Part shown: piece by piece, positions 1-11,739 of the stretch
Layout: every line of letters begins with the position of its first letter
Position numbering within the stretch: position 1 is the first letter of the stretch
Notes under the pieces: model-generated
Told to the model about the DNA's origin: nothing
The model's database searches: none
What the model saw: the letters and a program-made list of their open reading frames with translations, nothing else
Origin: Strix aluco
Taxonomy: Eukaryota > Chordata > Aves > Strigiformes > Strigidae
DNA: 64,000 bases
Reading direction: 5' to 3'
NCBI RefSeq assembly: GCF_031877795.1
Contig: NC_133942.1
Location: forward strand, 4,588,001 to 4,652,000
Translations under genes and position numbers: made by a program

Positions 1-537
1 TAACTGAGCCGATGGTGGGGACCTGGAAGTTTAATTCTGCTTGGGATGAACACAGAACCACCACCCCCTTTTGTCTAATGTGGCTGGGAAGAAGTCAGTG
101 TTTCCCCTTGCCTCAGAAAAAATCCGGCCTCGGGAAGTAATCTGGATTGCAGGAATCCAAGATACCTCGGGAAGCTGAAAAATCACCCAAACGAGGGAGC
201 TGTGAGTTACACTAGGAACAAACACAGCCATGGGCACTGGGAAGGACCTACAGCACAGAAGCATTTTCCCATGATGCATGTCTGTATATTAAGAATTGAG
301 GTCATGCTGTCATCCCACCCCAGCCTGCCACATCTAGGGACAAGCAAGCTGGTTTTGTTCAAAAAGCCTGGGTTTGACAAGCTCTTCCTTGAGACGTAGA
401 TGCAGTGGCCTAGGCATTAGACAGCTCCCAGGATATTTGGAAAGGAGCAAAACCCCAGAGAGCCCTCCAGGCTACTCAGGGAGCCCTCAGCTGTCACAGA
501 GGAAGGGACACTTTGTCTCCCAGCACAGGCATCCTAC
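1..537 (-). other. HEXA intron 5 (partial)
   Basis: This is intronic sequence downstream of the HEXA exon 5 donor at 537. I see no exon, repeat or RNA gene in it. Confidence 0.85.
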
Positions 538-648
538 CAGAGTTTCCAGGATGGCTTTCAGAGGCAGGTAGTGACGAGAGGTGTCCAGCAACAGTCCCCG
601 ATGAGGGAAGCGGGGGAAGTCCACGATTTCTGTCTTGTTGATGTAGTA
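538..648 (-). CDS. HEXA: HEXA exon 5 (last HEXA exon in the window)
   Basis: This 111-bp, 37-codon, phase-0 exon encodes residues 154-190. It carries the N157 sequon (INKT), FPRFPHRG with Arg170, and [12 protein letters not shown] with substrate-binding Arg178. The acceptor is TGTGCAG and the donor GTAGGA. It is the most conserved HEXA exon here. Exon 6 (mammalian DVMAYNKLN) is not found in bases 1-537, so it lies outside. Confidence 0.97.
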
Positions 649-3600
649 CTGCACACAGAGAACATGAGGAAGAAGTGAGCAGGGCTTCAGGCAACACAGC
701 CATGAGCAGGAGACAATCAGGGTCACCTTTGTCCCCAGGACTGGCGGGATGAGGAGGGGTACCCTCACTGCCCAGAGTGCAAGCTAGCCAGAAAGAGCTG
801 CAAAGCTTTACCCACTCAGAAGGCTGGATTCATGAATCCCTACTTGGCCTTTGGCAAGGCTGTGCTGCGCCGCTGGTACCCTCCTCATCCCGAGCATCCC
901 AGCAATCCTCAGCCTGTCCCCATGGAGGCAGGAGCATTACAGAGAGCTGACTGACCCCAGGAGATGAGGCCAGGACTCACCATGCCGTTCTCGTCTCTCC
1001 CTACAAGCTGGCTGAAAGTTTCCAGGCCTGCAAGAAAACCACACACAGTTCCTTTCTCAGCACAGATTCCCCCAAAGGAACAGAGCTCAATTAACAAATA
1101 AGTCTATGAAAAGAGAGAGGCACAGAGAGACATTCCCATAGGCCTGAGGCAGGGAGAGCGGGAATGCCCCACAGAAAGCACACCTCACCTCTGAGAGCTC
1201 CCCAGACAGCATCGGCGGAGAGCAGCAGGGAGCCTTCCGAAACAGACAGCTTATCTGAAACACAGCATCAGAGGGGCCGGCGCTGGCATTAGGTCCCACG
1301 CTCCATCACACACTGCTGCAGGGCTGCAGCAGCACCAGGCAGAAGTTTTGATACAGGACTGCACCCTGGGATCCCAAAAAACTGATTTTGGGGTTTCTTT
1401 TTTTCTTTTAAACCTCTCCCACTGCTTCATCAGCACCCTCAGGTAAGTCGCTCCCTCCCTGCCCATTTCTCAATAATACCATGAGGACTGCTGCCTCCCT
1501 GGAATCGGGGGTAAGTGCTGCACAGTGCTATTTCCAACTGACGGGCACAGAAACAGCTGTACTCCTGCTCCCGTCACTCCCTCCTACTCCCAACCCCGAT
1601 ACTCACAGCTCTCCTTGGAGTCCAGGCTGGGAAACCCATCACAGCCCGGTGTGGCAACGAAGACAAGGAGCTGAGTGCAGGGCGTGCCCCAGGGTTGCTC
1701 GTTCTCTGCAAGGGACACAGACCACAGACATCAACCCCATCCTGGCTCTTTTTCCTGCTTCCAGGCCGCTGCCGTCCTCCCAGACCAGCTAACAGTGGAG
1801 GCGCAGGAGTACACGGGCAGAAAGGGGCATCCCCTCCTTCACCCCAGAGCAGGGACTTTTTTCAACTCAGGCAACCAGAAGCACATGAGCTGACCCCAAC
1901 TTTCAGTGTGGAGAAGGTCTGATGGTGAGGCAGCCCCCAGGGAAGGCTTCGCAGTGGAAGCTTAAAGGAGCACACCACAGAAGAGAGACATCAGAGCATG
2001 GTCTAGCAGCAGCCCCCAAGGCTTCCTGCATGCTGGCCCCTGCTCTAAACAACAGCCGTGACTACTCAAATCTGTTCCAAAGGGGTGAAAAGCTTCATGT
2101 TTCCAAACTCTTCCAGCACTAGGGAAAAAAGCACAAACCCAGGAGCTCTGCCACCCTACCTGCACTTCTTAGAAAGGGCAAAGAAACCTGGTAAAAAAGG
2201 GTGAAGAATGAATCCAAACATACTGAAGAGTCAGGCTGAGTTAGAGGCCACCAGAAGGCCTCGCCCACACAGAAAGGCTCCCGACCGACCTCACTTTCTG
2301 CAGAGCAGGTCCCAGACACAGCGGCTGGAAAAATAGACCCAGTCACGTTCAGACCCCAAGCAGGAGCTCTGGCCACGCTTCTCTATCTGAAGGAGCACTT
2401 CCTGGGATGCACAGGCCCGAGTTCTCACTGGAATCGCTCCTCCAACTCCAAAGGGAGGTGTTCAGCCTTTGCTGAGATGCACGGGTCTACTCACAGCAGT
2501 CTCTGGCCAAGAGGAACGAGGGTTAGTGGGGTGGGACCCTGCTAATCACAGCCAGGGTCCATGCTTGCACCCCTCCAGCATTCCCAGGAACAGCCCATGC
2601 TCAGTATAGTCACTAAAAAATAAAAAGCTTGGCTTTGAGTGAAGCTGGCCAGAAGCCAGGCACCAAGCAGACTTCAGAGAGACCGTGGCACCACCGGCGT
2701 TTGGGGGAAACGTAGAGAGCCCATGCTCCAAAGCTTGCAGGAGTCAGAACCCCCAAATTTTCTCCATGACGGAATGGTGAAACCTCCACAGAAAGAAGAG
2801 AAACGGCTTGAAGATAGCCCTCTGGTTTGAGCTTTCCTCTCTGTTACAGACGAGCCGGTAGCCAAGGCAACCTCGCAGATGTGCAAGCTGGCACGGCAGC
2901 ACAGCAAGACCTGCTCCCTCTGCTCAGCGAGACGGCAGCTCACCAGGGACAGCCACTCGCAAGCCTGGGGACACGGGAAATACTCATTCTGTTGAGAAGC
3001 CTCGACAGAATTGGTCCCACCACCACACACCACGTTTAAACCCACCCAGGGAGACACTGTCAAACCCAAACCCAGTCTCTTGGGCCAAGGAGCAGGCAAG
3101 CACCACCACTACCACACCTAGAAGGCACTGCAGATGGGCGCAGCAGGGATCAGTGACCCATCAACCACAAAGGCTGAAGTTCACGGTTCAAAGGAGCACT
3201 CTGAAGGCACAAGTCAGGTTAATTACAGTCATGGACTGGAAGACAAGGACACTAACGCAATGACTGCGGCAGGTTAGCACCAGTGAGACACCAGGGATGG
3301 AGAGTCCTGGCTTGAGTTCCACGCAGGGTCCTGGGTCTCAGACTGGTTTCGGAGAGGCTCAGCTTAAGGACAACAGACAAGGGACAAGCAGCAAGGGAAA
3401 TCCCAATTAGAGAGAAGGAAAAAAAAAAATTCTTCACCTTGAGGGTGGTCAAACACTTCAGCAAGGACTATTCTCCATCCTCAGAAATACCACAATTTCA
3501 GCTGGACACAGCTCTGAGAAACTTGACCCAACCGCAAAGTTGGCTCCAACTGCAGGTTTGGCCCTATTTTGAGCAGGAGCTTGACCAAAGACCCCCATAA

Positions 3601-5499
3601 GTCCCTCCTAACTTAAATCAGCCTGTTTTCACGCTTGAAGTCCAGGATGAATGCAGAGTTTGGACATAATCTTGCTTGCTTATTAAACTGACAGAGTAGC
3701 TTTCTGAAACAGGCAGAAAATGGTTTCTGCTGTTTATTTTCTCTATTAAGAGAAACTATGTCCTTCCATTCAGGGTTTCCATTGCCTGTTCTTCCTAACA
3801 ACCCATGTAATAAAAAAAAAAAAAAAAGGAAGACAAAAAGGGGAAAGAGCCTAAAGCCTTAAAATTAATTGTGTAGTTTGAGTGTCATAAAGCAGGGCAT
3901 ACGGAACGCAGCGAGTATGAGCTCGATCTCATGATCACATGAAGTTGCTCCGAGTGATGCAATGGTCATACTTCCCCTCTGAGAGGAACGGGAAAATGTG
4001 AATAATTACATCAGCTGGTTTTAGTTCCTAGCAGTAAAAAATGAAACAAGAGGAGTCTTCTTCAGCTCCCGTATCAAGATTTATTTCTACTGCTACTTAC
4101 AAGAGTTGAAGAAATAAAGTAAGCCAAACGGTTCTTCTCAGCGTTTCAAACTTGCCTTTGTCAAAGCACGATGCGCCCGAGATGAAGCAGGGCGGCTTCT
4201 GCTTTGATCAGCAGCGACAGAGTTCACGCTGACATTTAAAACACTCGGAGGCAGAGTTACTAGCTCTTTTTGATGAATGAAGCATTTCATATTCCCCAGA
4301 TATAGCGCTTCAGGCTGCTGCAGACCCACGCAGGCACTGAGCATCCGTGCACACTGGCTCCCCAGCCTGCGAACACAGCCAGGGAATTTCCTGCATTTTA
4401 TCCCAGACATACAACGGGTGCTATCACGAAGAAGTCCGGGGGCAAGAAACTTTTATAACCTGTCCCAAGTCAAGCCTAGGCTCTCAAAGCTTTTGCCTTT
4501 CCTCATCTTACCCTAGAATTTCAGGATGAATCCAAGAGCTACTACCTCTCTGCCAGAGAAGCCATGCTGCCTCAGGACACTGAGCAGCTCAACTTTGGCA
4601 GCGAGTGTCCCATGGCACGGAAAGAAACACACATGAAGCAACAAGAGTCTCTTCAAGGTAAAGCTTCACACTGGACACTAAGAACCGCTAGAAACAGGAA
4701 AAGCCAAGACTTGTAAAAAGCGCCGAAACTGGAGCAATTGCAACACCAGCAACAGCTCTCCCTGCAGTCACAAGGAAGCAAACCAAAGTGCTGGTGAGCT
4801 GAAACACGATCTGAAGATAAAAAATGAGATGGAAAGAGCAAACTCTTGATAGCAAGAGCCTAACTCCTTGAAGGAAACGCAAGACCGTGCCAAACAGGAT
4901 TAGATTTTATTTTAAAACGTGCGTGCCGCAGGCATTGCCCTCCACAGACAAACGCAACGCTGCCCTTGGCTACCAGCCTCGATTCAAGCCACTGCACCAT
5001 CAGGCCACAGCCACCGACTCCCCTCGCCACCAGCCCCTGCTGAACTGAGGAAATAAGGGGGTTAAAAAACAGATCGCCACACAAAACCCGTGGTTTGAGC
5101 GCCCAAATACACGAGGGTTTGGTTTGGGGGTTTTGTTTTAAAGAATAAAGCCTCACATGAAAGGGTCAACCGCCCTTCCAGCAGCCCCTCGTCCCCGCGT
5201 GGGGAGGCCGCCGAGCCCCCCCGCCCCGCCGGCAGCCCCCGCCCCGCCTCACCGGTCGGGCGGGCGGCGGCGAAGAGCAGCGCCCAGTACCGCTGGAAGG
5301 CCGCCTCCAGCACGGCGCAGCCCGGCCCCACGGCGGAGCCGGCGGCGTAGGTGAAGCGGAAACGGCGGGGAGGCAGCGGGCAGCGGCCGCCGCCCGGCGG
5401 GGAGCGCTCGGCCTGGGGCTGCGGCCACACGGCGACCACCGGCCCCGCCGCCGCCACCAGCAGCGACAGCAGCCGCAGCAGCGCCCGCCCCGCCGCCAT
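538..5499 (-). CDS. HEXA: HEXA, beta-hexosaminidase subunit alpha (5' part, exons 1-5)
   Basis: This is the alpha subunit of lysosomal beta-hexosaminidase. With the beta subunit it forms HexA, which removes terminal GalNAc from GM2 ganglioside presented by the GM2 activator. Five exons join in frame: 5253-5499, 1607-1705, 1189-1254, 981-1027 and 538-648, giving residues 1-190. Exon lengths of 66, 47 and 111 bp for exons 3-5 match my recollection of the mammalian gene. Residues 1-23 are a hydrophobic Leu/Ala signal peptide followed by VWPQPQ, the usual mature start. Residues 24 to about 165 are the N-terminal GH20b-like domain, and the GH20 barrel begins near [14 protein letters not shown]. 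Arg178 in DTSRHY is the known substrate-binding Arg, and Arg170 in HRG is also kept. Cys61 and Cys104 correspond to the first disulfide. N157-K-T is a conserved glycosylation sequon; the mammalian sequon near 115 is absent (ESYK). The catalytic Asp/Glu pair lies outside the window. Linkage to ARIH1 argues for HEXA over HEXB. Confidence 0.96.
981..1027 (-). CDS. HEXA: HEXA exon 4
   Basis: This 47-bp exon lies between TTCTTGCAG and GTGAGT. It completes G138 and encodes [15 protein letters not shown] (139-153). The block LETFSQL is a signature shared by HEXA and HEXB. Confidence 0.95.
1189..1254 (-). CDS. HEXA: HEXA exon 3
   Basis: This 66-bp exon is bounded by TTTCAG and GTGAGG. It encodes [21 protein letters not shown] with split codons for Y116 and G138, matching the mammalian [23 protein letters not shown] segment. 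Confidence 0.94.
1607..1705 (-). CDS. HEXA: HEXA exon 2
   Basis: This 99-bp exon lies between CCTTGCAG and GTGAGT. It encodes residues 83-115 plus one base of 116, including [20 protein letters not shown], the counterpart of mammalian [21 protein letters not shown]. I recall the human exon as 93 bp, so the extra length would be two codons at the variable start. Cys104 is the disulfide partner of Cys61; Cys92 is additional. Confidence 0.9.
3355..3625 (+). repeat. Degenerate CR1 LINE 3' fragment
   Basis: The sequence follows the order of a CR1 3' end in the plus orientation. A segment like AGGGAAATCCCAATTAGA is followed by TTCTTCACCTTGAGGGTGGT, then CTCCATCCTCAGAAATAC, then CTATTTTGAGCAGGAGCTTG, and it closes with AGTCCCTCCTAACTTAAAT, the decayed form of the usual ...TCCCTTCCAACCTAAAT end. 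Many substitutions and small gaps show it is old. It lies within HEXA intron 1, antisense to HEXA. The left boundary is uncertain and could reach about 3290. Confidence 0.75.
3812..3827 (+). repeat. A16 homopolymer
   Basis: A run of 16 A in HEXA intron 1, equivalent to a T run on the HEXA sense strand. Confidence 0.95.
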
Positions 5500-5700
5500 G
5501 TCGCGCCCCGCAGCCTGAGGGAGGGGGCGGCGCCGCCCGCCGCGGGAGGGACGCCCGCGAAATGGCAGCTCGGCCCCGCGGGGCCGGGCCGGCCCGGGCC
5601 GCCGGACCCGCCTCCCGCCATCGGGCCGCAGGCGCCCTCACAGCCCCCTCAGGCGGCGGCGGCGCCCTCCCGCCCTCACCGCAAGGCCTTTGCCCCAGCA
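5160..5700 (-). promoter_or_regulatory. HEXA: HEXA CpG-island promoter and first exon
   Basis: This is a dense CpG/GC block around the HEXA start codon, with a GC box (GGGGCGG) at 5524-5530 and further GC-rich repeats at about 5575-5680. I see no TATA box at a plausible position, which fits a dispersed-start housekeeping promoter. The transcription start cannot be placed exactly but should lie just right of 5500. Confidence 0.75.
5253..5499 (-). CDS. HEXA: HEXA exon 1 (coding part)
   Basis: This exon encodes residues 1-82 plus one base. The start ATG has G at -3 and G at +4, a strong Kozak context. It opens with a signal peptide and contains the diagnostic block [17 protein letters not shown], comparable to mammalian GCSVLDEAFQRYRDLLF. 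The donor is ACCG|GTGAGG at 5252. The exon is extremely GC-rich and lies inside the CpG island. The segment between VWPQPQ and the FRFTY block is Pro/Gly/Arg-rich and has an extra Cys at residue 40. Confidence 0.95.
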
Positions 5701-8700
5701 GGCGCTTCTTTACTTTTAAAGAAATCCACAAAACCCTCAAGCTTCCCGTCGAGGGTCATTTCTTCCCCAGCACTCAAAACTTAGAGCCTCTCCGCCATGC
5801 TCCCTGACCCCAGAGGATGCCCTTGGGGACTCCCAGCAGCCTGATTTGGGGTTTGAGGAGAAGATCAATGATTCAAAACACGTATTTCACCTGCACCGCT
5901 TTCCAGCTGTGCGACTGAACGTGCACATGCTTTGGAAACACCTTGGGTTTTGACATCTTACGTTGGTGCCGTGCATTTTTATGAATAATGCTGGATGTAA
6001 ATCAGCCCTTTGCACAGGTTTCCAGGGGTATTATATCGGTGGTGGGTGAAATACTGGTTGAATTGTACAAAAAAGGGGCTTTAACCCACGGAGGAGGCTA
6101 ACAGTGAAGTGTTGCAGAGATGCTTTTCACGCAGGGTTTGGCTTTTGCAAGGAAATCCTCAACCTCAGATGAACCCTTTATTTTGCCTCCTCCCTCCCAG
6201 CTCTGCATTCCTCTGCAATCCCCAAGGCAAATAAAGATCCTTAAGCCCAGGTTTTACCCATCTCATTGCCAGCACAACCCTACCAGCTTCTATACAGGAA
6301 CCAACTCCAAATTATTAAAAAACAGCTGTCCCAGCCCTCCTGAGCAAGCAGTGAAGCCACCGGAAAACTCCAGGCTATCAGGAGTGCTGGGAGACAGGCC
6401 ACAGGTGTGGGGAGCAAGCAGGAAATTAAATAAATGCCATGGGAAAAAGCATGACAAGGGAGATGGCCCCATCCCGCTAGCACAAGATGAAAAACTACTT
6501 TGCATGAGCAGGACACAACCATGGAAAGGTCTGGTGGGGAATTTAACGGATTGTCCTTCACGTGAGCAGCATAGAGAGAACCACGGTCAACAGAAAAAAA
6601 GCTTTTGGCAGAAAAACCCTCAAGGAACTTGCTGTCCAAGGTTACAAAAGCACCAGCACAAAGTTGGGGACTGATGGTGAAAGGAGAAGAGCTGGGAGGA
6701 CGTGGGGGAGTTTCAGCGGGGCTGGAGAGGAGGGTTGGAGCGAGGTGCTCACCAGGATTGAGGGAGCCTGTGAGGTACCAGTGAAGGTTTTGGGTATATC
6801 GTGGAGGTGGAGAAGTTGTGGGGATGCCAGGCAGCAGGAAGGGATCACAGTTACGTTTGGGTCTAAATGGGATTGTGGGAATTTTGTGAGATTGGTGAAA
6901 ATGATAGGGGATCTCAAGTGGGGGAAGGCAGGGAGGGGGCTAAGGGTCACCTGTGGATAAGAGAGCTGGGCTCCATCAGGAATGGAGCCAAAGAGAGCCA
7001 GATGGTGTTGCCATGAGCTTAACACCTACACAGCACTGCATCCTTCTTCTACAACCCTGTAGAACAGCGAAGGCCACCCATTGGCCTAAGGGAAGGTGAG
7101 CCAGGAACCAAGGACAGGCACAACATGGGCTAGGCAACAACCTTCCCAGCTGGGTGCAGCCCCACAGCCAGGCGAGCAGAGCATGGAGTGGCAGCAGTGG
7201 GGCCCATCAATAGTCTAGGTGTGACCTGGCAAAAGCACAGCACCAAGGTAAGTCCAAGATCAATCTGGGAAAGCCTAGGAGCAGATGCACCTACAGGAGA
7301 GCTCAGAAAAACAGTGATTGCCCAGAACTCAGCTTAAATGGAGCTCCTGGAGCAATGGGTCACAGGTAGAGGTCCCAGACAAGGCTGACTGGGGCAATTA
7401 AAGACCGTTGATGACTTCAGGTTCCTGACAATCCTCACCTGTCCCTTGTTTTTGCTACGGAGAGGTGGCGGGACCCCAGTTCAGCACGATGGCATGTGCC
7501 AGGCTGCTTCCTCATGATTCTTCCAGCTCCAGCGCCATTACTCCAGGATGTTGGCCCTTCTCTGGCTCCGTCCACATCACAGGGCAAGAAGGGACGTGGA
7601 AAAGAACACCTATATTCCAACCTTTGTTGGACATCCGGGAAAATGGCCCCTGCCATTCTTTATGATCAGGTTTCCCTCCACTGGTCTCAAGGCTGTTGCT
7701 GGTCTACGTGAAGTCTCCGCAGTCTTGAGCGGGGTTTGTTGCTTTCTCAGTGCAAACCTCCAAAACATCAGCTGTTGCCACCACTCTTCTGACAACACTG
7801 ATGATTCCACTATCTCTGGTCTTTTCCTCAAGTAGTTTCACTCTATTAAAATTGCAGGGGAAGAAATAAAACAACCAAGGCAGTTTGTTGCTGTTTTGCA
7901 TCAGGCAATGTCAGCAGCATCGGCAGGGCTGTGCTTCCCAGCGTGTGAGACTGAAATGCAAAGGTGCCCTGGCCTGAAGTGAATCCTTATTTCAGTCTGG
8001 GGAGGGTGGCCTGTTCGCCACACTTATGTAAAGCATTGTGATCATAGCTTTCAGTTAAAATATTCAAGCCTTTCTATAGATTCTGTTGTTGTTACTATTT
8101 TAAGGGACCTGATGTCTCTGGGGGATGACTCAGAGAAGTTCATCTGTAGCTGGCCAGCATTAATCTAGACTAACAGTCTGATTCGGGAATGCATCTTTAC
8201 GTAAGAAAACTGCTTAAGCACGTGTTTAACTTTGCAACTTGGCTAAAAGAGACTGGTTTACATGCTGCCCTGCATCGGGTGTGGAGCAGCAGTAGCCAGA
8301 AGTTGCTGATGCTCTTCAGTAGCTCTTCAATAGACCAGCTCGTGGTCTCAGAGCATATCTCCAGGGCGATACGTTCATCTGGGAAGGTTGGTCTCTCCAG
8401 GCTAGTTCAGCAAAGAACAAACACGGAGACACAAGGTTCAGAGCTTACCTGTCCTCCTGCTCCGCACCTCCGCTTGCCCTAACCCAGGCTACCAGCGCCA
8501 CAGCAGGGATGTACCGGCTCAAAGGCACTTTAATGTCAGTGCATGGGGCTAAGCTGGGGGCTGAGAACATCGCACTGCCCCAGCCAGGTGAGACCCATTG
8601 TGGAGGTACCTGCAAACCCCTCATCACCTCTTTCACTGCAAGAGCTGGAAGCCGAGTTGCTGGGGGACTCTGCAGAAAACTCTGCTGCACCAGGACTCTG

Positions 8701-11700
8701 CTGGATTACCTGCTTACAACCAATAATGAATTTGGTAGAAATCCAAATTCATTGTTCTGACATAAATTGTTATAAAATCTGGCTGGTGTCACACTTGGGT
8801 TTTTCTGGTTTGTTCGCCTTTGGGGCATGAAGGTGGCCTTTGGTCTGTCAGTGCAGTTCCTTGTTCCACAGCATTTTTTTAAGGTATAAACCTATTTATT
8901 ATGCTGCCTAATTCCCTGTAACGTTGGCTGCTTCTGCATTTAATTAGGAGGGTGTTTTGCATACAGATTCCTCCGCTGGTGAGAAGCATATGAGCCGATG
9001 AAAGGTGGACGGAGGAAGCCATTCATGAAAACCTTCACAGAGTGTGAGTTTTCTGTTTGCTTTGCTCTTCGAGCCAAACACTGTCTAAGCACACTCACTC
9101 CTGAATGAACCCAGCTTCCAGGTCAATGGACCTGCTAGAGGTATGGCTGGAAGAAGGCTTTGGAAAACGCAGATCATCTTCTGGAAACACCTGCAACTGC
9201 CTCTAGACCTCTGACTTGAATTTTGACATCTCAGAGGCTTTCTGGGCAAACTTACTCTCTCCATTGGCTTGTTTACCACCCCCCTTCATCCTTGGTAAAA
9301 TAATTATGGTATTTGGATTGCAATCACGAGGGTTGCAGCCATGCGTTTGTTGAAGTGACCTTATTTGTGGTGGTGGTCCAGGGGGAATAAGTCAGCATGT
9401 GCCGGGTCTTTGCAGATGTGGACCCTCCTGTTGCACATCTTCATATCTCAGGGATGATAGTGCTTAGCACGGTGTCACGCAGGCACTGGCAGGGAGCAAA
9501 GCTATCTCCACAAGTTGATGCTGATCTATCTGCTGTTCCAGCTCGTAGCTGCTCTGCAGATGGAGCGTACGCTCCACTGAGGTGGGATGATAAGGACATG
9601 TTTCCTCCTTCGGGGTGACATGGCTCTTCTCAGAGTGACTCCCCTGAAGTTTGCTGTGGGCATGGGCACACCAAGCAGCAATGGCAGGCCACCAGCCTTG
9701 CTGTGCTGTGACCTGAGCTGGGGCTTTCTACCAATACCAAACAGAGTGAGAACAGGTGAGTCTCCCAGCCTCTCTCCCCCCTCTGCCAGAGATACCTTTC
9801 TCCCAGGGAGTGATGGGGGGCAAGCAGTGTCCCTCTGAGCCCCTACGCTGCGGACTGTGTGCTGGAGAGGACGAGGTACCAGCACCCGTTTTGTCAAGCA
9901 GAGGGGTTCTCACATCTAAACACCCAGCAGAAGCCAGGAGAGACGATTGTTGGAGCTTTGTCACATGCACAAAGAAGATCCTAAACAAGAGGTGACCCTA
10001 AATCCACATCCAGGGTATTTTCACCAGCCAAATCCTTCACTTACAGCTCAGCCCATGAGGAACATCCGTGCTTTTGGGGGCTGAAGCAGGCTGGTGTATG
10101 GCAGGCTGCTTTCAGAGCCACAAGCACGTATCCCAGTGCTTTTCAAAGCACAAGATGACTCATTTTCATATCTCTACATTTCCACCTTGACCACCGCGTG
10201 TCACACTAGATGCTGCCATCGAACAGTTTAGCAGATGCATGTGGTAAATGAATTTCTCAGCACAGATGGAGTTGAGCAGAAGGGACCTCTTCAGATGGGA
10301 GAGCACATGTAAGGGGAGCGAGGCCTGGGAGATTCAGAGCGAGCAGGCAGGAGTGGGTCCTAGTGAAGAGGAATATTTCAACAATTCTGAAGTTAAAAGA
10401 AGAGTTTTAGTCAAAAAGCTTGAGGTGAGATGTGTTAATCAGTCTGGAGGATTTGGATTCCTGACTCAAGCTCAGCCTGGTGGTATTTGCGCTATTGATA
10501 TTATTTGCAAAGCCCTTTTTCCTCTGGATTATCTCCAGCTCGCACAGCTTTGGGGTGGCTGAACAATCAGCAGTGATCCGAGGGGCATCTCAGCCCATGC
10601 TCACGGTCAAGGTTGTTAATGGGCGTGCAGGCAGCCAGAATCAGACCCAAGGCATGGAGAAACCTCCTGGATTTCCCTTTACCCAGTGCAGGAGCTCCAT
10701 GTGTCTCTGGTGATGGAGAAGAAGGGCTTTTTCCAGAGATCCTTCCTGGCTCAAGGAGCAGTGGAGCAGGAGGGAGGCTGGGTGAGATGAGAGGTTTACC
10801 CCGAATCCGCAAGTGAGCCTCCCAGGGCAGGAGCCTGGGGGTGGTTGTGGCGTGGGGCACCAGCACTTTCACAGCATTTTGGTATCGTGAAACGGGGCTT
10901 GTCACGGGGAGATGCTGCGAGTTATTGCGGAGGCTGAGTATTTGTGGCTGCCGTCCCTGGCTGCTCTCAGTCATGGCCGTGTGGCTGAGCTGGAATCAAT
11001 CAGAGCCCGTGGATGTGCAGTGACAAACTCCTCGTGCACAGAGGCCCTGCTCTGTAAATCCCATAAGCATGTGCTTAACTTCATGGAGCAAGGTGATTGC
11101 AATGCAATATTTTATTCTTGTCAGCTTCAGCATTAACAGTCACTAGAATCACTTGGGTAATTAAGCTCTTGCAAGAATAAAATGAAAAAGCGCCAGGTGC
11201 CTATGGAGAACTAAATCATTTTTCAAAGTGGGTAGAGGAGCGGTTCTCAGCTTTCCGCGGTAGCTGGTCCGAAAATCCCCAGAGGCAGCGCAGATCCCCT
11301 CAGGAAGAGCTGAAAGCAGCAGCCCTGCTGTTATCAGGTACCTTTTGCCAACCATCATCTACAAGGAGCTGGTGCGTGCCTACACGGTTGGGTCAGAAAC
11401 TTTGTAATGAAAGGAAGACCTTTTGCAAAAGGCATGGCTAAAATTTCATACGAAAGAGTATTTTTGAGAAGTATTTGTGTTTTAATCAGCAGAGAAGTGC
11501 TGATCCCTGTCTTACTATGGGAAAAGAGAAGGCTGGGAGCGTAGGAGAACTGCTTTCCCATGTCTGCGGACGGCACGATCCCATCGCTATTTATGTGTGC
11601 TTATGACTGGGGTTATACAAGAAAGAGAAACGGTCGGGTGCCCAAGGAGCTTTAAATGTGTTTCTAAATGGCTGTGCTCCGTGCTGCTGAAGGATGGCTC

Positions 11701-11739
11701 TTCCCCCTGGGTGTTGGAGGGCTGTGCGAGGCGATGGCT
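5700..11739. other. Intergenic region between HEXA and ARIH1
   Basis: This is single-copy-looking DNA without a recognisable gene. The longest open frames (for example 184 codons at 6120-6674) match no family I know and show no splice or codon support. Two short similar motifs (8216-8232 and 11065-11081) may be remnants of an old dispersed repeat. No TMEM202-like four-helix protein is visible. Confidence 0.6.
6558..6565. promoter_or_regulatory. TCACGTGA palindrome (possible CLEAR/E-box)
   Basis: An 8-bp palindrome about 1.06 kb upstream of the HEXA start codon. TFEB/TFE3 bind CLEAR sites of the form GTCACGTGAC near lysosomal genes. The core is present here but the outer bases are T and G rather than G and C. 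Chance occurrence is possible. Confidence 0.25.

Larger units (their letters stand above)
1706..5252 (-). other. HEXA intron 1
   Basis: This 3.5-kb intron lies between HEXA exons 1 and 2. It contains an old CR1 3' fragment near 3355-3625 and an A16 tract at 3812-3827. I recognise no exon in it. The shorter introns 2 (1255-1606), 3 (1028-1188) and 4 (649-980) hold nothing notable. Confidence 0.85.

Noticed and set aside
5166..5740. Long Arg/Pro/Ala-rich frames over HEXA exon 1
   Set aside because: They are alternative phases of the CpG island. The HEXA phase is fixed by the signal peptide, the FQRY block and correct joining to exon 2.
6120..6674. 184-codon plus-strand open frame
   Set aside because: No recognisable domain, no convincing Kozak or splice context, and a composition like the neighbouring non-coding DNA.
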